A stretch of DNA of 64,000 nt from Choricystis sp. odSpoLacu1 (lineage: Eukaryota; Chlorophyta; Trebouxiophyceae): the NCBI GenBank assembly GCA_958009055.1, contig OY253661.1, positions 186,001-250,000 on the forward strand, read 5' to 3'. Shown here piece by piece: positions 32,470-43,540 of the stretch. The position numbers were made by a program, and so were the translations under genes. Each line of letters starts with the position of its first letter. Positions within the stretch are counted from its first letter, which is position 1. Under the pieces are notes generated by a model. The model saw only the letters and a program-made list of their open reading frames with translations, was not told the origin of the DNA and did not search any database.

Positions 32470-34194
32470 TCAATCATCCTCCATCAACACCACCCCTGGC
32501 AGCGCACGAGGATCCTCCCCCCCCGCCTTGGCCTTGAGCGCGGGCGTGAGCGGCGCACGCGCCGCGCCGCGCGCGGGCGCGGCCGCCAGCGCCCGCGTGA
32601 CTTCGGGTGTGACGGCGTGGTGGTACTGCGCTTTGCACAGGGAGGCTAAGACCACCCTGTCCTCTGGCCTCACGTCCCCGCCGTACCTCTGCACAAAGGT
32701 CAACAAGGCTTGGTGCCACACGACCGGCAGTTGGCGCGGGTCTTTTGCGAATGCCGCGAAATGGTCCACCACGCCATCAATGACACGGTAGGGCAGGGCA
32801 TACTTTTTGTCCAGCAGGACGCGCATGAAGAAGGAGCTGGCGCCGTTGTAAGGGAGGGAGGACAGGCAGAGGAGGGCGGCCGCGGCGTGGAGGGAGGGGA
32901 GGGACACGCGCGCGACGGCGGACGACAGGATGACGGCTTCGCGCAGGGAGCAGTCGCCGGCTTGGCAGAGCGAGATGAGCAGGCCCTGAGGTTTGTTGTG
33001 TGGGTGGGTGTGGGGGTGTGGGTGAGTGATGAAAAAGGAGGTGTTTCTTCACCCCACACTTTTCCCTCTCTTCTCTCACCTTGAAAAACGCGTCCGGTTT
33101 GTACGCCGCCTTTTTCACCGACTGGTACAGCGCAAAGTGCAGCCTGCGATTGGCCCGAATGTCGGCCCTCACCGCGGGCAGCAACACGAGGCACACAAAC
33201 CTCTGCGCGGGCTTGGGCGGCAGCGACGACACAAACAGGCGTGTCGCTTGGAACGTCGCGTGCGGCGACCAGGCGGAGGGATCCGTCCACCCCAGCACCG
33301 TCTCCCAGTCCGCCAGGGACGGCACCACTTTGAAGGCTTTGGGCAGGGCGCCCGCTGTGTAGCGGGCGAGGACGCGGCCGACGCCGCGGTAGACCGTCTC
33401 GAGCCGCGCGTCGGTGTCGAGGGGGGATGATGGACCGCCACTGGCGTCGCCACCACCTCCATCCTCCTCCATGCCGCCGCTCCCGCCCTCCTGCTGCTGC
33501 AGCTGGCGCTGCTTGATGCGGTCCAGGATGACGTCGGCCAGGGTGCGGGACGGAACAGAGCCTTCCGGGCGCGCAAACGCGGCGAGCGCGGCCTCATCGT
33601 CGGGCGACACGGCCACCTCGCCCGAGGACCAGGGGGGGGCGCCATCCGAGCCGGCGCCGTCGGACGCCCAGCCGGCGTCGGCGTCTGAGTCGTCGGCGTC
33701 CGAGTCGGAGGGGGCGGGGGCGGTGAGGCGCTGGGGGGTGGGGGTTGGGTCGGCGGGTGAGTTGCTGCGTTTTGGCTAGCGCGCTCCCTCCCTCCCTCCT
33801 CCTCTCCCAATTCTCTCACCTGCACCACCCCTCCCATCCCCCTCTCCTCAGCCTCCACTTCAGCCTGCTGCGCCCGCGCCTCCCGCAGCACGCGGGCCGA
33901 CAGGTCGGCCGCCAGCGGCGCGTCGTCGTCGTCGTCGGACGCGGAGGCGCGGCCGGACGCCCGGTTCTTTTTGCGGGGTTTGGGCTGCGGGGGGGAGAGT
34001 GTGCGGTGTGTGTGGGAGTGAGGAATGTGTGTTGGTGACGAGGAGGGAGGGAGGAGGCGCGGGAGCCCCCGCATTTTGGCGACGGCCGCCGCTCGTTTTT
34101 CACTCACCCGCACGCCGTTGTTCCACGGGCTCTCCATGTCTTCCGCCAGGCCGTGGCGGTGGCGGTCGGGCTTGACCCGCTTTTTGCCGCCCAT
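32470..34194 (-). CDS. BYSL: Bystin (Enp1), 40S ribosome assembly factor
   Basis: Nuclear factor for 18S rRNA processing and 40S subunit maturation. Four exons: 34194-34108, 33984-33820, 33730-33080, 32985-32470; 472 residues, normal for the family. Seen: an N-terminal basic part, acidic linker (SASDDDDDAPL), then the bystin core: LARYTAGALPKAFKVVPSL, ATRLFVSSLPPKPAQRF, KKAAYKPDAFFK, GLLISLCQAGDCSLREAVI, MRVLLDKKYALPYRVIDGVV, LPVVWHQALLTFVQRYGGDV, HHAVTPEVTRAL. All junctions are clean GTGAG/AG. Divergent from the frame at 34381. Stop TGA. Confidence 0.95.
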
Positions 34195-34380
34195 GGTTGT
34201 GGGTGGGAGAGCGTGTGTGTGGGGAGGACGGGCTGAAAAGAGACAAGTGCAAGTGAATGCGACTCTTCTGCCGTCGTTTTTTGTCGTCCCCCAACTCTCC
34301 ACAGCCCCCCGGCCCCGCCACCAGCCCGCTCAGGCTCTTCGCACACACGCACGCACGTCCAAACACGCCCCAAAAACGAT

Positions 34381-35148
34381 GGCCACGCACGCGTCCTTCA
34401 CCACGATCGATGAAGCCATCACACACAACCTCACACTCGCGCTGCTGGGGCTGGAGTACGTCAAGAGTCGCACCCTACAAAACGTGAATCCTCGTTACAT
34501 CGGCCTGCGCGAGGTGCCGGGCGCACAGCCGCCGACGCTGTGCTGGGCGTGTGTGCCCGCGGCGACGGCGCGTACCGGGCCACCGCCTCCCGCTGGACTC
34601 GGCCGTGCAAGCGTTGGCGTGCTGCATGGAGTGCAGTGCACTGGTCTGTTCCTCCTCCGGTGTCATATTCAAGATGCACCGCGCCGTTGGCGCGGTCAAG
34701 GGCGAATCAACGCCCGACGGGTGGGTATGCCTCGCGGCGTGCCGTGGTCGAGTGCCCCCCCCGTCCGGCCCCTGGCCACCCTTCACGCCCCATTTACGGC
34801 GTCTTTGATGATGTGGAGACCGCTGTAGCCGACGTGTGCGTGCGGGAGGCGCTGGGGTTGTCGTCGTCCATGGGCCACGCGCACAACACGCGCACGCGCT
34901 GGATCGGTCTGCGCGTCGCAGCGCAGACCGACGGCAGCTGCCGCGTCGTCGGCGTGTGCCACGCCCACCACTCGCCACACGGGTGCCCTGGGCACGCCCT
35001 GGCGCTGCGCAACCTGATGGACGCGACCGCATGCTGCCTCGGGTGCGGCGCGGAGGTGGCGATGAACAAAATTGTGCAGCGCGCTATCGCCGGCCGCCCT
35101 GTGCTTGACGCCTCCGGACAGGTGACGGGTTGGATGTGCTTAATTTAG
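34381..35148 (+). pseudogene. Cys/His-rich frame broken by several frameshifts, unrecognised
   Basis: Starts ATGGCCACGCACGCG (MATHASFTTIDEAITHNLTL), reads well for about 55 residues to PPTLCWAC, then the protein-like signal moves between frames near 34550, 34590 and 34750 (the last at a C8 run) before ending at TAG 35148. Joined by eye it has many paired Cys/His: CWAC, CCMEC, CLAAC, CHAHHSPHGCPGH, CCLGCG, which suggests a zinc-binding protein. No intron borders explain the frame changes. Either a decaying gene or a working one with sequence errors. No family recognised. Confidence 0.5.
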
Positions 35149-35280
35149 AATAGCGCGGGGTGAAGGCCCAGGCGCCGCGTGCGTGTGGGCGGGGTGCCTC
35201 TGTAAAAAACGCCTTTTCGTTTTACTCCAAAACGCTCGCTCGCCCACTCTCCGCCACACACACACTCCCACACTCCCACC

Positions 35281-37854
35281 ATGGCCTCGCCCGACTCCCC
35301 CCCCCCCCCACTCATCCTGGGCGCCGCCATTGACAACCGGGGCGGCGAGGTGGGGCTGGCCTTCTTCGATGCCGGCCGCGCGAGGTGAGCGTGTGCGGCA
35401 AGGGGTGTGCAAAAACCCGCGACAAACCCCAGCCTCGTTGCCACCGCCACGCACTGAAAACTCACTCACACACCACACACAGCCTCACCCTGACCCAGTT
35501 CATCGAGACCGCGCGCTCCCGCGCCAACGTGACCGCTGCGGTCGCCGCGGCGGCCGCCGCGCGCGTGCTGTTGGTGCCCCCCCCCCGCCACCGCGCCGCC
35601 CGCTGACGCCACGCCCGGCACACTGGACGCCGCCGTCGCGCGCGCGGGGGCGGCCGTAGTGACCACGCCGCGCGCCGCGTTTGATGACGCAGCAGGCGCG
35701 GCCGCGGTCGCCCGCGTCGCAGTGGGGGGGGGGGCCTGCTGGCGAGCGGCCGCCCTACCTGGCGCTGGCGGCTGCAGGTGAGTGAGAGCGAGTGCGAGTG
35801 CCGGGGCGGCGTCCGAGGCTGGGGAACGGAGGGCGGCAAGTGGCGTTTCCAACCACCCCCCTCTCTTTCCCTCCCCTCTTCCAGCTGCCCTCCTCACCCA
35901 CCTGGCCGACGCCCACCACAGCGTGCCCGCCCCCGCCTCCATCACCGTCACCACAACTCTGCCCTCCTCCTTCATCGCCATCGATGCGTCCACCGCTGCG
36001 TCCCTGCGCCTCGTGACGTCCCCGCCCGGCACCCCCTCCCTCCTCTCCTGCCTCGACCACACGCGCACCGACGCGGGGCGCTCCCTGCTGCGTGCCAACG
36101 TGCTGCAGCCCCTGGCGCACGCGCCCACGCTGGCGTCTCGGCACGCGGCAGTCGCAGAGCTAGCACGCGACGCTGACGCCGCAGCCGCGATCGACGCCGC
36201 CCTGCGCGCCCTGCCGCGCGACCTGGACCGCATGGTGGGCGGCCTGGCCCTGCGCCCCGCCCGGTGGCCGGGTGGTGGGGACGGCCCCGCCGCCGTGGAC
36301 GCGAAGGCGGGGGCGCTGCGCGCTGCGTTGCGCGCGCTGCGCGCGGCACCCGCGCTGGCGGCCACCCTGGCGCGGCGCGAGGCGGAGCTGTTGCAGGGGC
36401 TGGCGCGCGCGTTGGCGCATCCTGAACTGCAAGAGTTGGCGGATGACGTGAGTTGAATGGGTGGGCGGGGGGGAGAGGGAGAGGGACGGAGATGACACGC
36501 CTGCCAACCCCCTCTCACCCCCCCCCACTCACAGCTCTCCACCACCCTCGCCGACGACGCCTGCCTCGACGACACCCTGCCCCTGGACACACGGTCCGCG
36601 TTTGCGGTGCGCGCATCGGATGGGGGACTGCTGGCCGCCGCGCGCGCCGCGCTCGCGGCGGCCGCGCTCGCGGCGGCCGACGAGGCGATGCGGGTGCGTG
36701 GCCTGCCCGGGCTCAAGGGAGCCCGCCTGCAGTACACCACGCGCCAGGGTTTTGTGTTAACTCTACCGAATGGGGCGGCGCACGCGGCCGAAAGCCACGC
36801 CCTCACCCTGCTCACCCCCCGCCGCGCGACGACGCCCGCCCTGGCCGCGCTCTCCTCCCGCGCGGCCGCCGCCAGGGCGGACTGCCTGACCCTGTCCGCT
36901 GACGCCCTGGCGGCTGCTCGCACGCGTGCCCTGGCCCGGGCGGCCGCCCTGCACAGGTTGGTGGATGCGGCCGCGCTGGCCGACGTGATTGCCAGCCTCG
37001 CGACCGCGGCACGCACCGCGCGCGGGCCAGTGGCCTTGCCCACTCTCACGGGCACCGGGCCCCTCGTCATCACGGGCCTGCGCTGCCCCCTGCTGGAGGC
37101 GGGGTGTGTGGACGCCGTGCCCAACGATGTGTGTGTCGGGGGCGGCGCGCCCCTTGCCGTCGTCACTGGACCCAACTCGGCCGGCAAGACCACCCTCCTG
37201 CGCGCCGTGGCACTGGCCGCCATCATCGGGTCCATTGGAGGCCTGCCCCCCGCCCGCGGGCTGGCCCTGCCGACCCTGGACCGCGTGTGCGCGCGCGCGG
37301 GCGCGGTGCCGCCCGCCCCGACGCGGCGTGCGTCTGCGCTTGGCGTCGAGTGTGGCGACCTGGCCACCGCGTTGACCACGGCGACGTCGGCATCCCTGGT
37401 CATCCTGGATGAACCCGGGCGCGGCACGTCGCCCCGCGACGGGGGCGCCCTGGCGTGGGCGGCGGCAGAGGCGCTGCTGTCGGTGCGCGCGTGCACAGTC
37501 ATCGCCACCCACCACGGCGTGCTGGCTGGCCTGGCGTCCATGTATGCGGGCGCTCGCCGGTGGCACCAGGATGCGGCAGTTGTGGCAGGCGGCGGCGGTG
37601 GCAGTGGTGGCGCCGCGGGCCTTGTAACAACCTGGCGCCTGCTCCCCGGCCCCTGCCCCGTCCGCCACTACGGCCTGGCGCTGGCGACCGTCGCCGCGCG
37701 CCGCGCCGCGGTCGACACCGCCCACCGCGTCGCCGCCCTGGCGCGGGCGGCGGCGGCGGGCGCGCCCGCGTACGAGGTGGCGCCGAGGCTGCGCGTGCTG
37801 GTGGGGGAGGCTGCGGCCGCGTTGAGTGGGCTGGAGGATTGTGGGGGGGAGTGA
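35281..37854 (+). CDS. MSH4: MutS homologue MSH4 (meiotic), frame broken at two homopolymers
   Basis: MSH4 pairs with MSH5 to stabilise meiotic recombination intermediates and promote crossovers. Exons 35281-35384, 35483-35777, 35885-36447, 36535-37854; about 759 residues. The N-terminus AIDNRGGEVGLAFFDAGRAR matches the MSH4 start rather than mismatch-repair MSH2/6, which carry an extra domain. Also seen: DASTAASLRLV, SLLSCLDHTRTDAGRSLLR, the Walker A TGPNSAGKTTLLRAVAL, Walker B SLVILDEPGRGTSPRDG, ACTVIATHHGVL. Walker B has DEPGRGT where the family has DELGRGT. In exon 2 the frame slips at C10 (about 35577) and at G11 (about 35723); one base less in each restores one reading frame through the exon. 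Stop TGA. Confidence 0.85.
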
Positions 37855-37922
37855 AGAGGACAGTGCGCGCGTGGCCACCCGATAAATAAAAACGTTACAC
37901 GTTTCCCCCCCCCTTCTCTCTC

Positions 37923-38869
37923 TCATCCCCACCCCAACCCCACCATCTTGACGTAGCTGGCAACAAAGTCGGTGTAAAACTTGGCCTGATTCGCTGGGTA
38001 CTCCTCAATCATCGGCCGCAGCGCGGGCGACGTCGGCAGCGCGTGGTCGCTCGGCAGCCCAATGTGTGTGTCCATCTCACTCTTGGGGTGCGCCCACGGC
38101 GCCTCCAGCAGCGTCTTGTAGTACGTGTTGTCAAAGGTGACGGGGTCGCCAAAGCCCTTGGCGCCCAGGGTGTGGGCGCCGGAGAGGGCGACCAGGTCGC
38201 GAGGCGTCAGCCCTTTTTTTGAAAAGGAGGCGATCAGCTCTTCCGGGGAGGCGTTCTCCGAGGGCATGCGCCCGGGAGGGTCGGCGGAGGTGGCATCGAT
38301 TCTGCCGATGGGGACGGAGATGGAGGGGCCGCCCGTGACTGAAACGCTGTACGCGCCGCGCCGCCCAGAGCGATCAGATCAGCAGCAGACAGACTGGCAC
38401 CCGCCGTCCCACGCAACCTCGCCCGCACCGCCTCGATGACGCGCCACCCGCGCTTCAGGCCAAAGTTCTCGGGCCTGTCGAGTTCGAACTGGATGGACGC
38501 GTTGGCGCCACCCCCGCGCGTCGCGACGTCAAACGGCGCGGCATCATGAAACGCCAGCCGCAGCAGCACCGCCGACTTGTTCTTGCCGGCCTCCTTGTCA
38601 AAGGCGGCTTTGACAGCGGCGGCGGCATCGGGCGGCAGCGGAGTCAGGGAAGGCGCTGCGACTGCGGCGCGCGGGCGGGTCGCGGCGAGCGCGGCCGCTG
38701 CGCCGGCTAGGAGCAGCTTCCGTCGTGTCGCGGGGTAGGCGGTTGGTGGCTGGGGAGGTGATGGCTGGGCATCAGCGCCTGCATTCACAGACGCTTGGGC
38801 ACGCACTGCAGTGCGTGATGGGGGGCAGAGGGAGAGGCGGGCGCGCGGGAGGGAGGTGAGGGACGGCAT
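37923..38869 (-). CDS. TL29: Thylakoid lumen 29 kDa peroxidase-like protein TL29 (APX4), one frameshift
   Basis: A class I haem-peroxidase relative attached to photosystem II membranes in plants. About 315 residues, single exon. Seen: a transit peptide, then a twin-arginine lumen signal (RRKLLLAGAAAALAATRPRA), LLRLAFHDAAPFD with distal Arg and His, ASIQFELDRPENFGLKRGW, ADLIALGGA, then in another frame SVSVTGGPSISVPIGRIDAT, LVALSGAHTLGAKGFGDPV and FDNTYYKTLLEAPW, GLPSDHALP. The last motifs are specific for TL29, not stromal APX. The frame changes in the GC-repeat near 38355 (one base missing or two extra). Stop TGA. Confidence 0.87.
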
Positions 38870-39027
38870 TGGTGTCAAAAAAACGGAAGGGTTATGTTTC
38901 GAGAGACCCGCTGTCCCCCGTCTGTTTGGCCAACGCCCTCCCACACACCCCACAAGAGTAGCACAGAGGAGCACAAAAAAGCAGCAGTTCTTTAAATCAG
39001 CACAAAACAACCTACCCCCTCTCTCTT

Positions 39028-40802
39028 TCACCTCAGCTGCGCCCGCGCCGCGCTGGCTAGCGGCCGCCCGTCGCCGTCGCGCGCGCGCGGCCCGGGGAAC
39101 GCCGCCCAAAACCGCAGCGTCTCATCCCCCGCCCCCGTGACGATGGTGGCGCCATCCGGGGACACAGCCAGATACAGCACGCGCAACGTGTGCCCTGTGA
39201 GTGTGGCCAGGCGCGTCATGGACGGATACCGCCACAGCGCGACCGCGTTCTGGCTGTACCCGTGCGTCGACACCAGTTCGTTGGCGTTTTTCGACCACGC
39301 CAGGTTGCAGACTTGGGAGCCGGTGTCGACGGCGCCCATGGGGGCGCCCGTGCCCGCGTTCCAAAACCGGATGCAGCGATCGGCGGTGCCACCGCCCGAC
39401 GCCAGCAGGCTGTGCGCGTGGGGCGACCAGGCAATGGCTTTGACGGCGGCGGTGTGGGCAGTCAGCCTGTGCAGTGGATCGGATGAGGCGGCGGCAGCCG
39501 ACCAGACGAGCAGGTGGTTGTCGTTGCCGCCAGAGGCAAGCGACCGACCGTCAGGCGCCCACTTCAAGCCACACACTTCTGATCGGTGACCGGCGAGCCG
39601 AGCCGTCACGTCGCCAGGCGCACGTGCGTCTCGCTGCAGGATGGACCTGTCGCGGGACCCGGTGACCAGAGTCGCCCCTGTCGGCGCCCACGCGCAGACA
39701 CCGACGCGGCCGCGGTGGCCGCCCAGCGCGCGCACGCGCTGGCAGGCGGCGGCGTCGTACAAGTGGACGGAGCCGGCGCCGGTGCCGACGGCGAGGTAGG
39801 ACCCACGGCCCGACCACGAGACGGACGTGACGGCGTCAGCCCCCGCGGTCGGCGCGCCTGGGGATGGCGGCCCGGATTCACTTAAATCACACAGCTTGGT
39901 GACTGTCGATGTGCACGCCGACCACAGGTACACCGCCGACCCCAGCCCCACGGCCAGCACGTTGGAGGCGGACCAGTCGACGAGGTTGAGGTAGAAATCG
40001 TCGGCAAAGGATGGAGCGTCTAAAACCTTGAAGGGGGCGCGTGCCACACGGCGGGGGGCGAGCCTCGCCGGCGTCGCCCCATACGGCGACGCGAACGGGG
40101 CAACGGCAGGGGATGGGATGAGTAATCCGGCAGGTGCCGGCGACGCGGACGCGTGGGGAGCAGCGTATGTGAAAACGCGCGGGCGCCCCGGCGTCGCGCC
40201 GCGCCCGCCGCCGTGCGGCGGCGTCAGCGGCGGCAGCAGGGGTTGTGGCGGTGGCCCATCCTCCCCCGTCGCTGGAGGCGGTGGCGGCGGTGGTGGTAAC
40301 GGTGGCGGTGGCGGCGCCCCCAGCAACTCGGCGCGTAGCAGGGCTGAGTAAGCAGACGCCCCTGGCGGCGCGGGGCCGCCGCCGCCGTCAGCGGCGGCTG
40401 CGGCGGCGGCCGCCGCCTCAGCAGCGCCGGACGCATCGTCCAGCGCGACGGCGGCGTCTAGAGCGGACGCCAGGGCGCGCGCACCCGCACGGGAGGGGAC
40501 GTGGCGGTCGGCCAGGGCGTGGCGGTGGGTGGGGGAGGGTCTGTGAGTGGGGAGGTGGAAAGGTTGAGTGAGTTTTTGTCTTCGTCTCTTCCCCTCTCCT
40601 CCTACAAACACCCACCACCCTCTTACCTCACAAACGGCGATGCAGGCGACGCGGGCAGCACGCCCGCCGGGCGGGAGGGCGACGGCGGCGGCAGCCCACT
40701 CGACGAGGAAAACAGCGCGCGCCGCGCCGATCGCGCGCCACTGGGGGGGAGCGGGGGCGCGGTCAGCAGGGGGCGGCGCGTCGGGGTGGAGTCGACATCC
40801 AT
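39028..40802 (-). CDS. FZR: APC/C activator CDH1/FZR (Fizzy-related, WD40)
   Basis: Co-activator that brings substrates to the anaphase-promoting complex in late mitosis and G1. Exons 40802-40627 and 40540-39028, 562 residues. Seen: C-box-like DRHVPSRAGARAL (family DRFIPSR), RVARAPFKVLDAP, then FYLNLVDWSASNVLAVGLGS and VYLWSACTSTVTKLCDL, which are CDH1-type, WD repeats including SWSGRGSYLAVGTGAGSVHL, TGSRDRSI, SGGNDNHLLVWS, RCIRFWN, STHGYSQNAVALWRYPSM, GAGDETLRFWAAF. The C-terminus ends QLR, in place of the usual Ile-Arg tail. A long Gly/Ala/Pro insert (nt 40190-40470) precedes the propeller. Stop TGA. Confidence 0.95.
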
Positions 40803-41310
40803 GAGTTTGTGTTGAAGGTTGGGGAGCGTGGCTCGGTTGTGTGGGAGGGGCGGCAGCCAGAGCAGTGCGCCTAGGCAATGCCGAGTAACCAGGGCGTCAA
40901 ACGGTGTCGTTCTTATCGTTGCCCACGCGACGTGCGTGTGGTGTTGCGCGTGTCGTGACTTTATTGTGAGTGCGTGACTGCAGGCGAGAGAGCAGGGGCG
41001 GCCGGACGAGGAGGCGGGCGCCGCGGGCTCCCGTCCGACTGCGGCGGTTGTGGTCAATGGGGACAGGCGTCCGCCGAAACCGGGCACGCTTGTGGCCTCG
41101 CTTGCACGTGGCGTGCCTTGTGGACACAGAGCCTGCGAACCTCGGGACGCCCAGGCTCCAGAGTTTATGGGGTGGCGCCAGCAGCGGGGGGGCGGGGGGT
41201 AAGAAATGGCTCTTGTTGTGTTGTGCGTTTTCTTCGCGCTCGTCCCACACGGCGCGGCCCCCGCGCGCTGCTGTGCGACTGCTTTTCGTGGACGACGGCG
41301 CGACACTGCG
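40803..41310. other. Divergent intergenic region
   Basis: 508 bp between the CDH1 start (-) and the RNF10-like start (+). An upstream ATG at 41206 is in frame with the RING gene but adds a hydrophobic, motif-free leader, so I treat it as 5' region. Nothing else supported. Confidence 0.5.
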
Positions 41311-43399
41311 ATGGCCGACCCTGGTGCGTCCAATTTTACTCCTCCACCCCCTGCGTCAACACCACGCGCCCGGCGGGCGAGAGGCACGCAGGCGCAGCGG
41401 CACCCGGCCCTGATGGCCTCGCGCCCGCACCCCCACTCCCACCCTCACCCTCTCCCCACCATCCCACCCACCGCACACACGCCAGCCAACGCTTCCATCC
41501 CTCTGGGCCGGTCGCCCTCGACCCGCGGCCTGCGCGCCGACCACCTGATGAACTTCCGCGCGGCGCGGTCCGACCCTCCGCCCCGCCGCGGAGGCCGCGA
41601 CACCGGCCCGCCCCGCCGGCAGCAGGCAGCGGCGGTAGCACCACCCCGCCGTCCTGGAGACGACCGGGCGCGCCACCTGGGGGCGCCCGGGCTCAGGTTT
41701 TTGGTGTCGGACGCTGCGGCCGCGCTGCCACTACTGCCTCCCCGCCCCGCCCGCGGCGGCCTGGCCACCGCCCTGGCCGCCGCCACCACCTCCGCCGTGC
41801 CCGACTGGGACGATGTGGCGGCCGTCGTGGCCGACGTCTTTCCCGGCCTCCCTCCCTCCTGCCCCATCACCCTCTCCGACCTGGACACCCCATCCTCCGC
41901 CCCCGTGCTCACGCCGTGCGGCCACGCGTTTGCGGCGGCCGCGTTGGCGGCCCACATCGCGGCGCGGGGGGGAGGGGCGGCCCCCTGCCCTCTGTGCTAT
42001 GCGAGGGTGGGGGCGACCGACGCGCGCGCGCTGCTGCTGCGGCGCGCAGCCCCCGTGCCTGCGGAAGGAGACGTGGTGAACGACTTTGTGCTGGTGCGGC
42101 GCCCGCGCAAAGGGGGGCGCGTGGCGGTGGTGGAAGATGGAGACGGCGGCGGTAGCGTGCCGTTTCCGTTTGAAAAGGCGACGCCGATTTGCGACGCGGC
42201 CCCCCTGTGGGCCGCAGAAGCGACCGCCCTGGCCGCAGCAGCCTCTTCAGCGTCCGGCACTGACGCTGCCGCCGACGCGGCCGCCGCAGTCGCCGCCCTG
42301 GACGCGCTGGCGGCGCGCGCGGGCGCGTGGGCGGCGCGCCGCGCTGCGCTGCGCGGCGGCGTTGCGGCCCACATCCCGGGCGGCGCCGCCGACGAGGGCA
42401 GTGGGGAGGCGGACGCGGCGGCGGCTGCCGCGGTGGCGGTCGTGCACTCGGCGCGCGACGCGGAGGCGCAGAGGTGGGCGCCGCGCGGCGCACGGCCGCC
42501 GCAGCTGTCGCCCCCGCCGCTCGCGTCGGCTCGCCCGCCGCCGCCGCCCCCCTCCCCAGACGACCTGTTCTTCTACCAGCACGCTGATGGAGCCCCCGTG
42601 TTTCTGGCACCGCTGGATGCGCGCGTCCTGGCGTCCGGGGCGGGCGGGTATGGGAGCCTGCCGCCGCGGTTGCCCCCCTCCCGCGTCGTCGCCGTCGAAT
42701 CACACGACGCGGCCTCTCCACCCGCCCGCGCCGCCCGCGCCCTGGACCACCTGCCCCCCTACGGCACCTGGAACTTTGTGTCGTTGGATTTGGCGGCTCT
42801 GGCGCCCCCCGACGCGCTGGCAGCGCACGCTGGCGAGCTGGCGGCGCGGGAAAAGAGGTGGGCGGCACGTGCGGAAAAGAAGAAACGCGCGCGTGCGGCC
42901 GAGGCGGCGGCGCAAGCCAGAGCCGAGGCGGCGGCAGAAGCTGCTGCTGCGCGGGCCGTCGGCGGAGGAGTGGAGGGCGATGCCCCGGCTGGAGGGTGGC
43001 GATGACGCCAACGACGGCGACGCCGACGCCGACGCTCTGCCCGCGGCCACGCCCCCCCCCACCGCCGGCGTTTCCTTTGCCCGCATCGCGCGCGATGGGT
43101 TTGCGGCAACGGGGCCCGCCCTGGGGACGAGCCCGGCGGGCGTCGCGTCATCGTCGTCGCCCGGGGGCGGCACGTGGGGCGTGCCACGGTCGGCACTCGG
43201 GTCCAGCCCGGCACGAGGAGGCGGCGTGTGGACCGGTGCCTCCACCCCCACGCGCGCCAGCCCGCCCGCGGCATCTTGGGCCGCCCGCGCGGCCGCCCGC
43301 TCGGGGGCAGTGCCGACGGGGGGCACGCCTCCCTCTGGTGGCAGGCGTCGAAGCAAGCTGGTCCTCCTGTCCGACAGCGTGTCGCGGCGGTCGTCCTGA
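41311..43399 (+). CDS. RING-finger protein, RNF10-like; one late frameshift
   Basis: RNF10 is an E3 ubiquitin ligase acting on 40S ribosomal proteins in stalled translation. About 695 residues, single exon. Seen: a disordered start with HLMNFRAARSD, LRFLVSDAAAALP, DWDDVAAVVADVFPG, a RING with CPITLSD...TPCGHAFAAAALAAHI...CPLC, VVNDFVLVRRPR, then DDLFFYQHADGAPVFLAPLD, YGSLPPRLPPSRVVAVE, and LDHLPPYGTWNFVSLDLAA, a Lys/Arg/Ala helix, and a C-terminal tail. Near 43000 the frame ends (TGA 43005), but a protein-like tail (DGDADADALPAAT to SDSVSRRSS) continues in the neighbouring frame; one G less in a GGG restores it. The start could also be the ATG at 41413. Stop TGA at 43399. Confidence 0.8.
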
Positions 43400-43540
43400 T
43401 TTGTTTTGTGTTTTTCTCTGCCTGCGTTTCCCTCTGCCTGCAGTGCCGGTGTGTTTTTTAATCGCTGTTCTCCCTTCGCGTTGGAAAATTAAAAGTCAAA
43501 AATCAGGCACATCAAAACGAAACCACTCTCTCCCTTCACC

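Noticed and set aside
41206..41310. Start of the RNF10-like gene at 41206
   Set aside because: The extra leader is hydrophobic and motif-free, not expected for a cytosolic RING protein; ATG 41311 or 41413 fits better.
35570..43010. Programmed ribosomal frameshifting in MSH4, RNF10-like and the second Cys-domain gene
   Set aside because: No common slippery site or structure; three of the four sites are plain C or G runs of 10-11 and each needs one base less. Sequence error is simpler.
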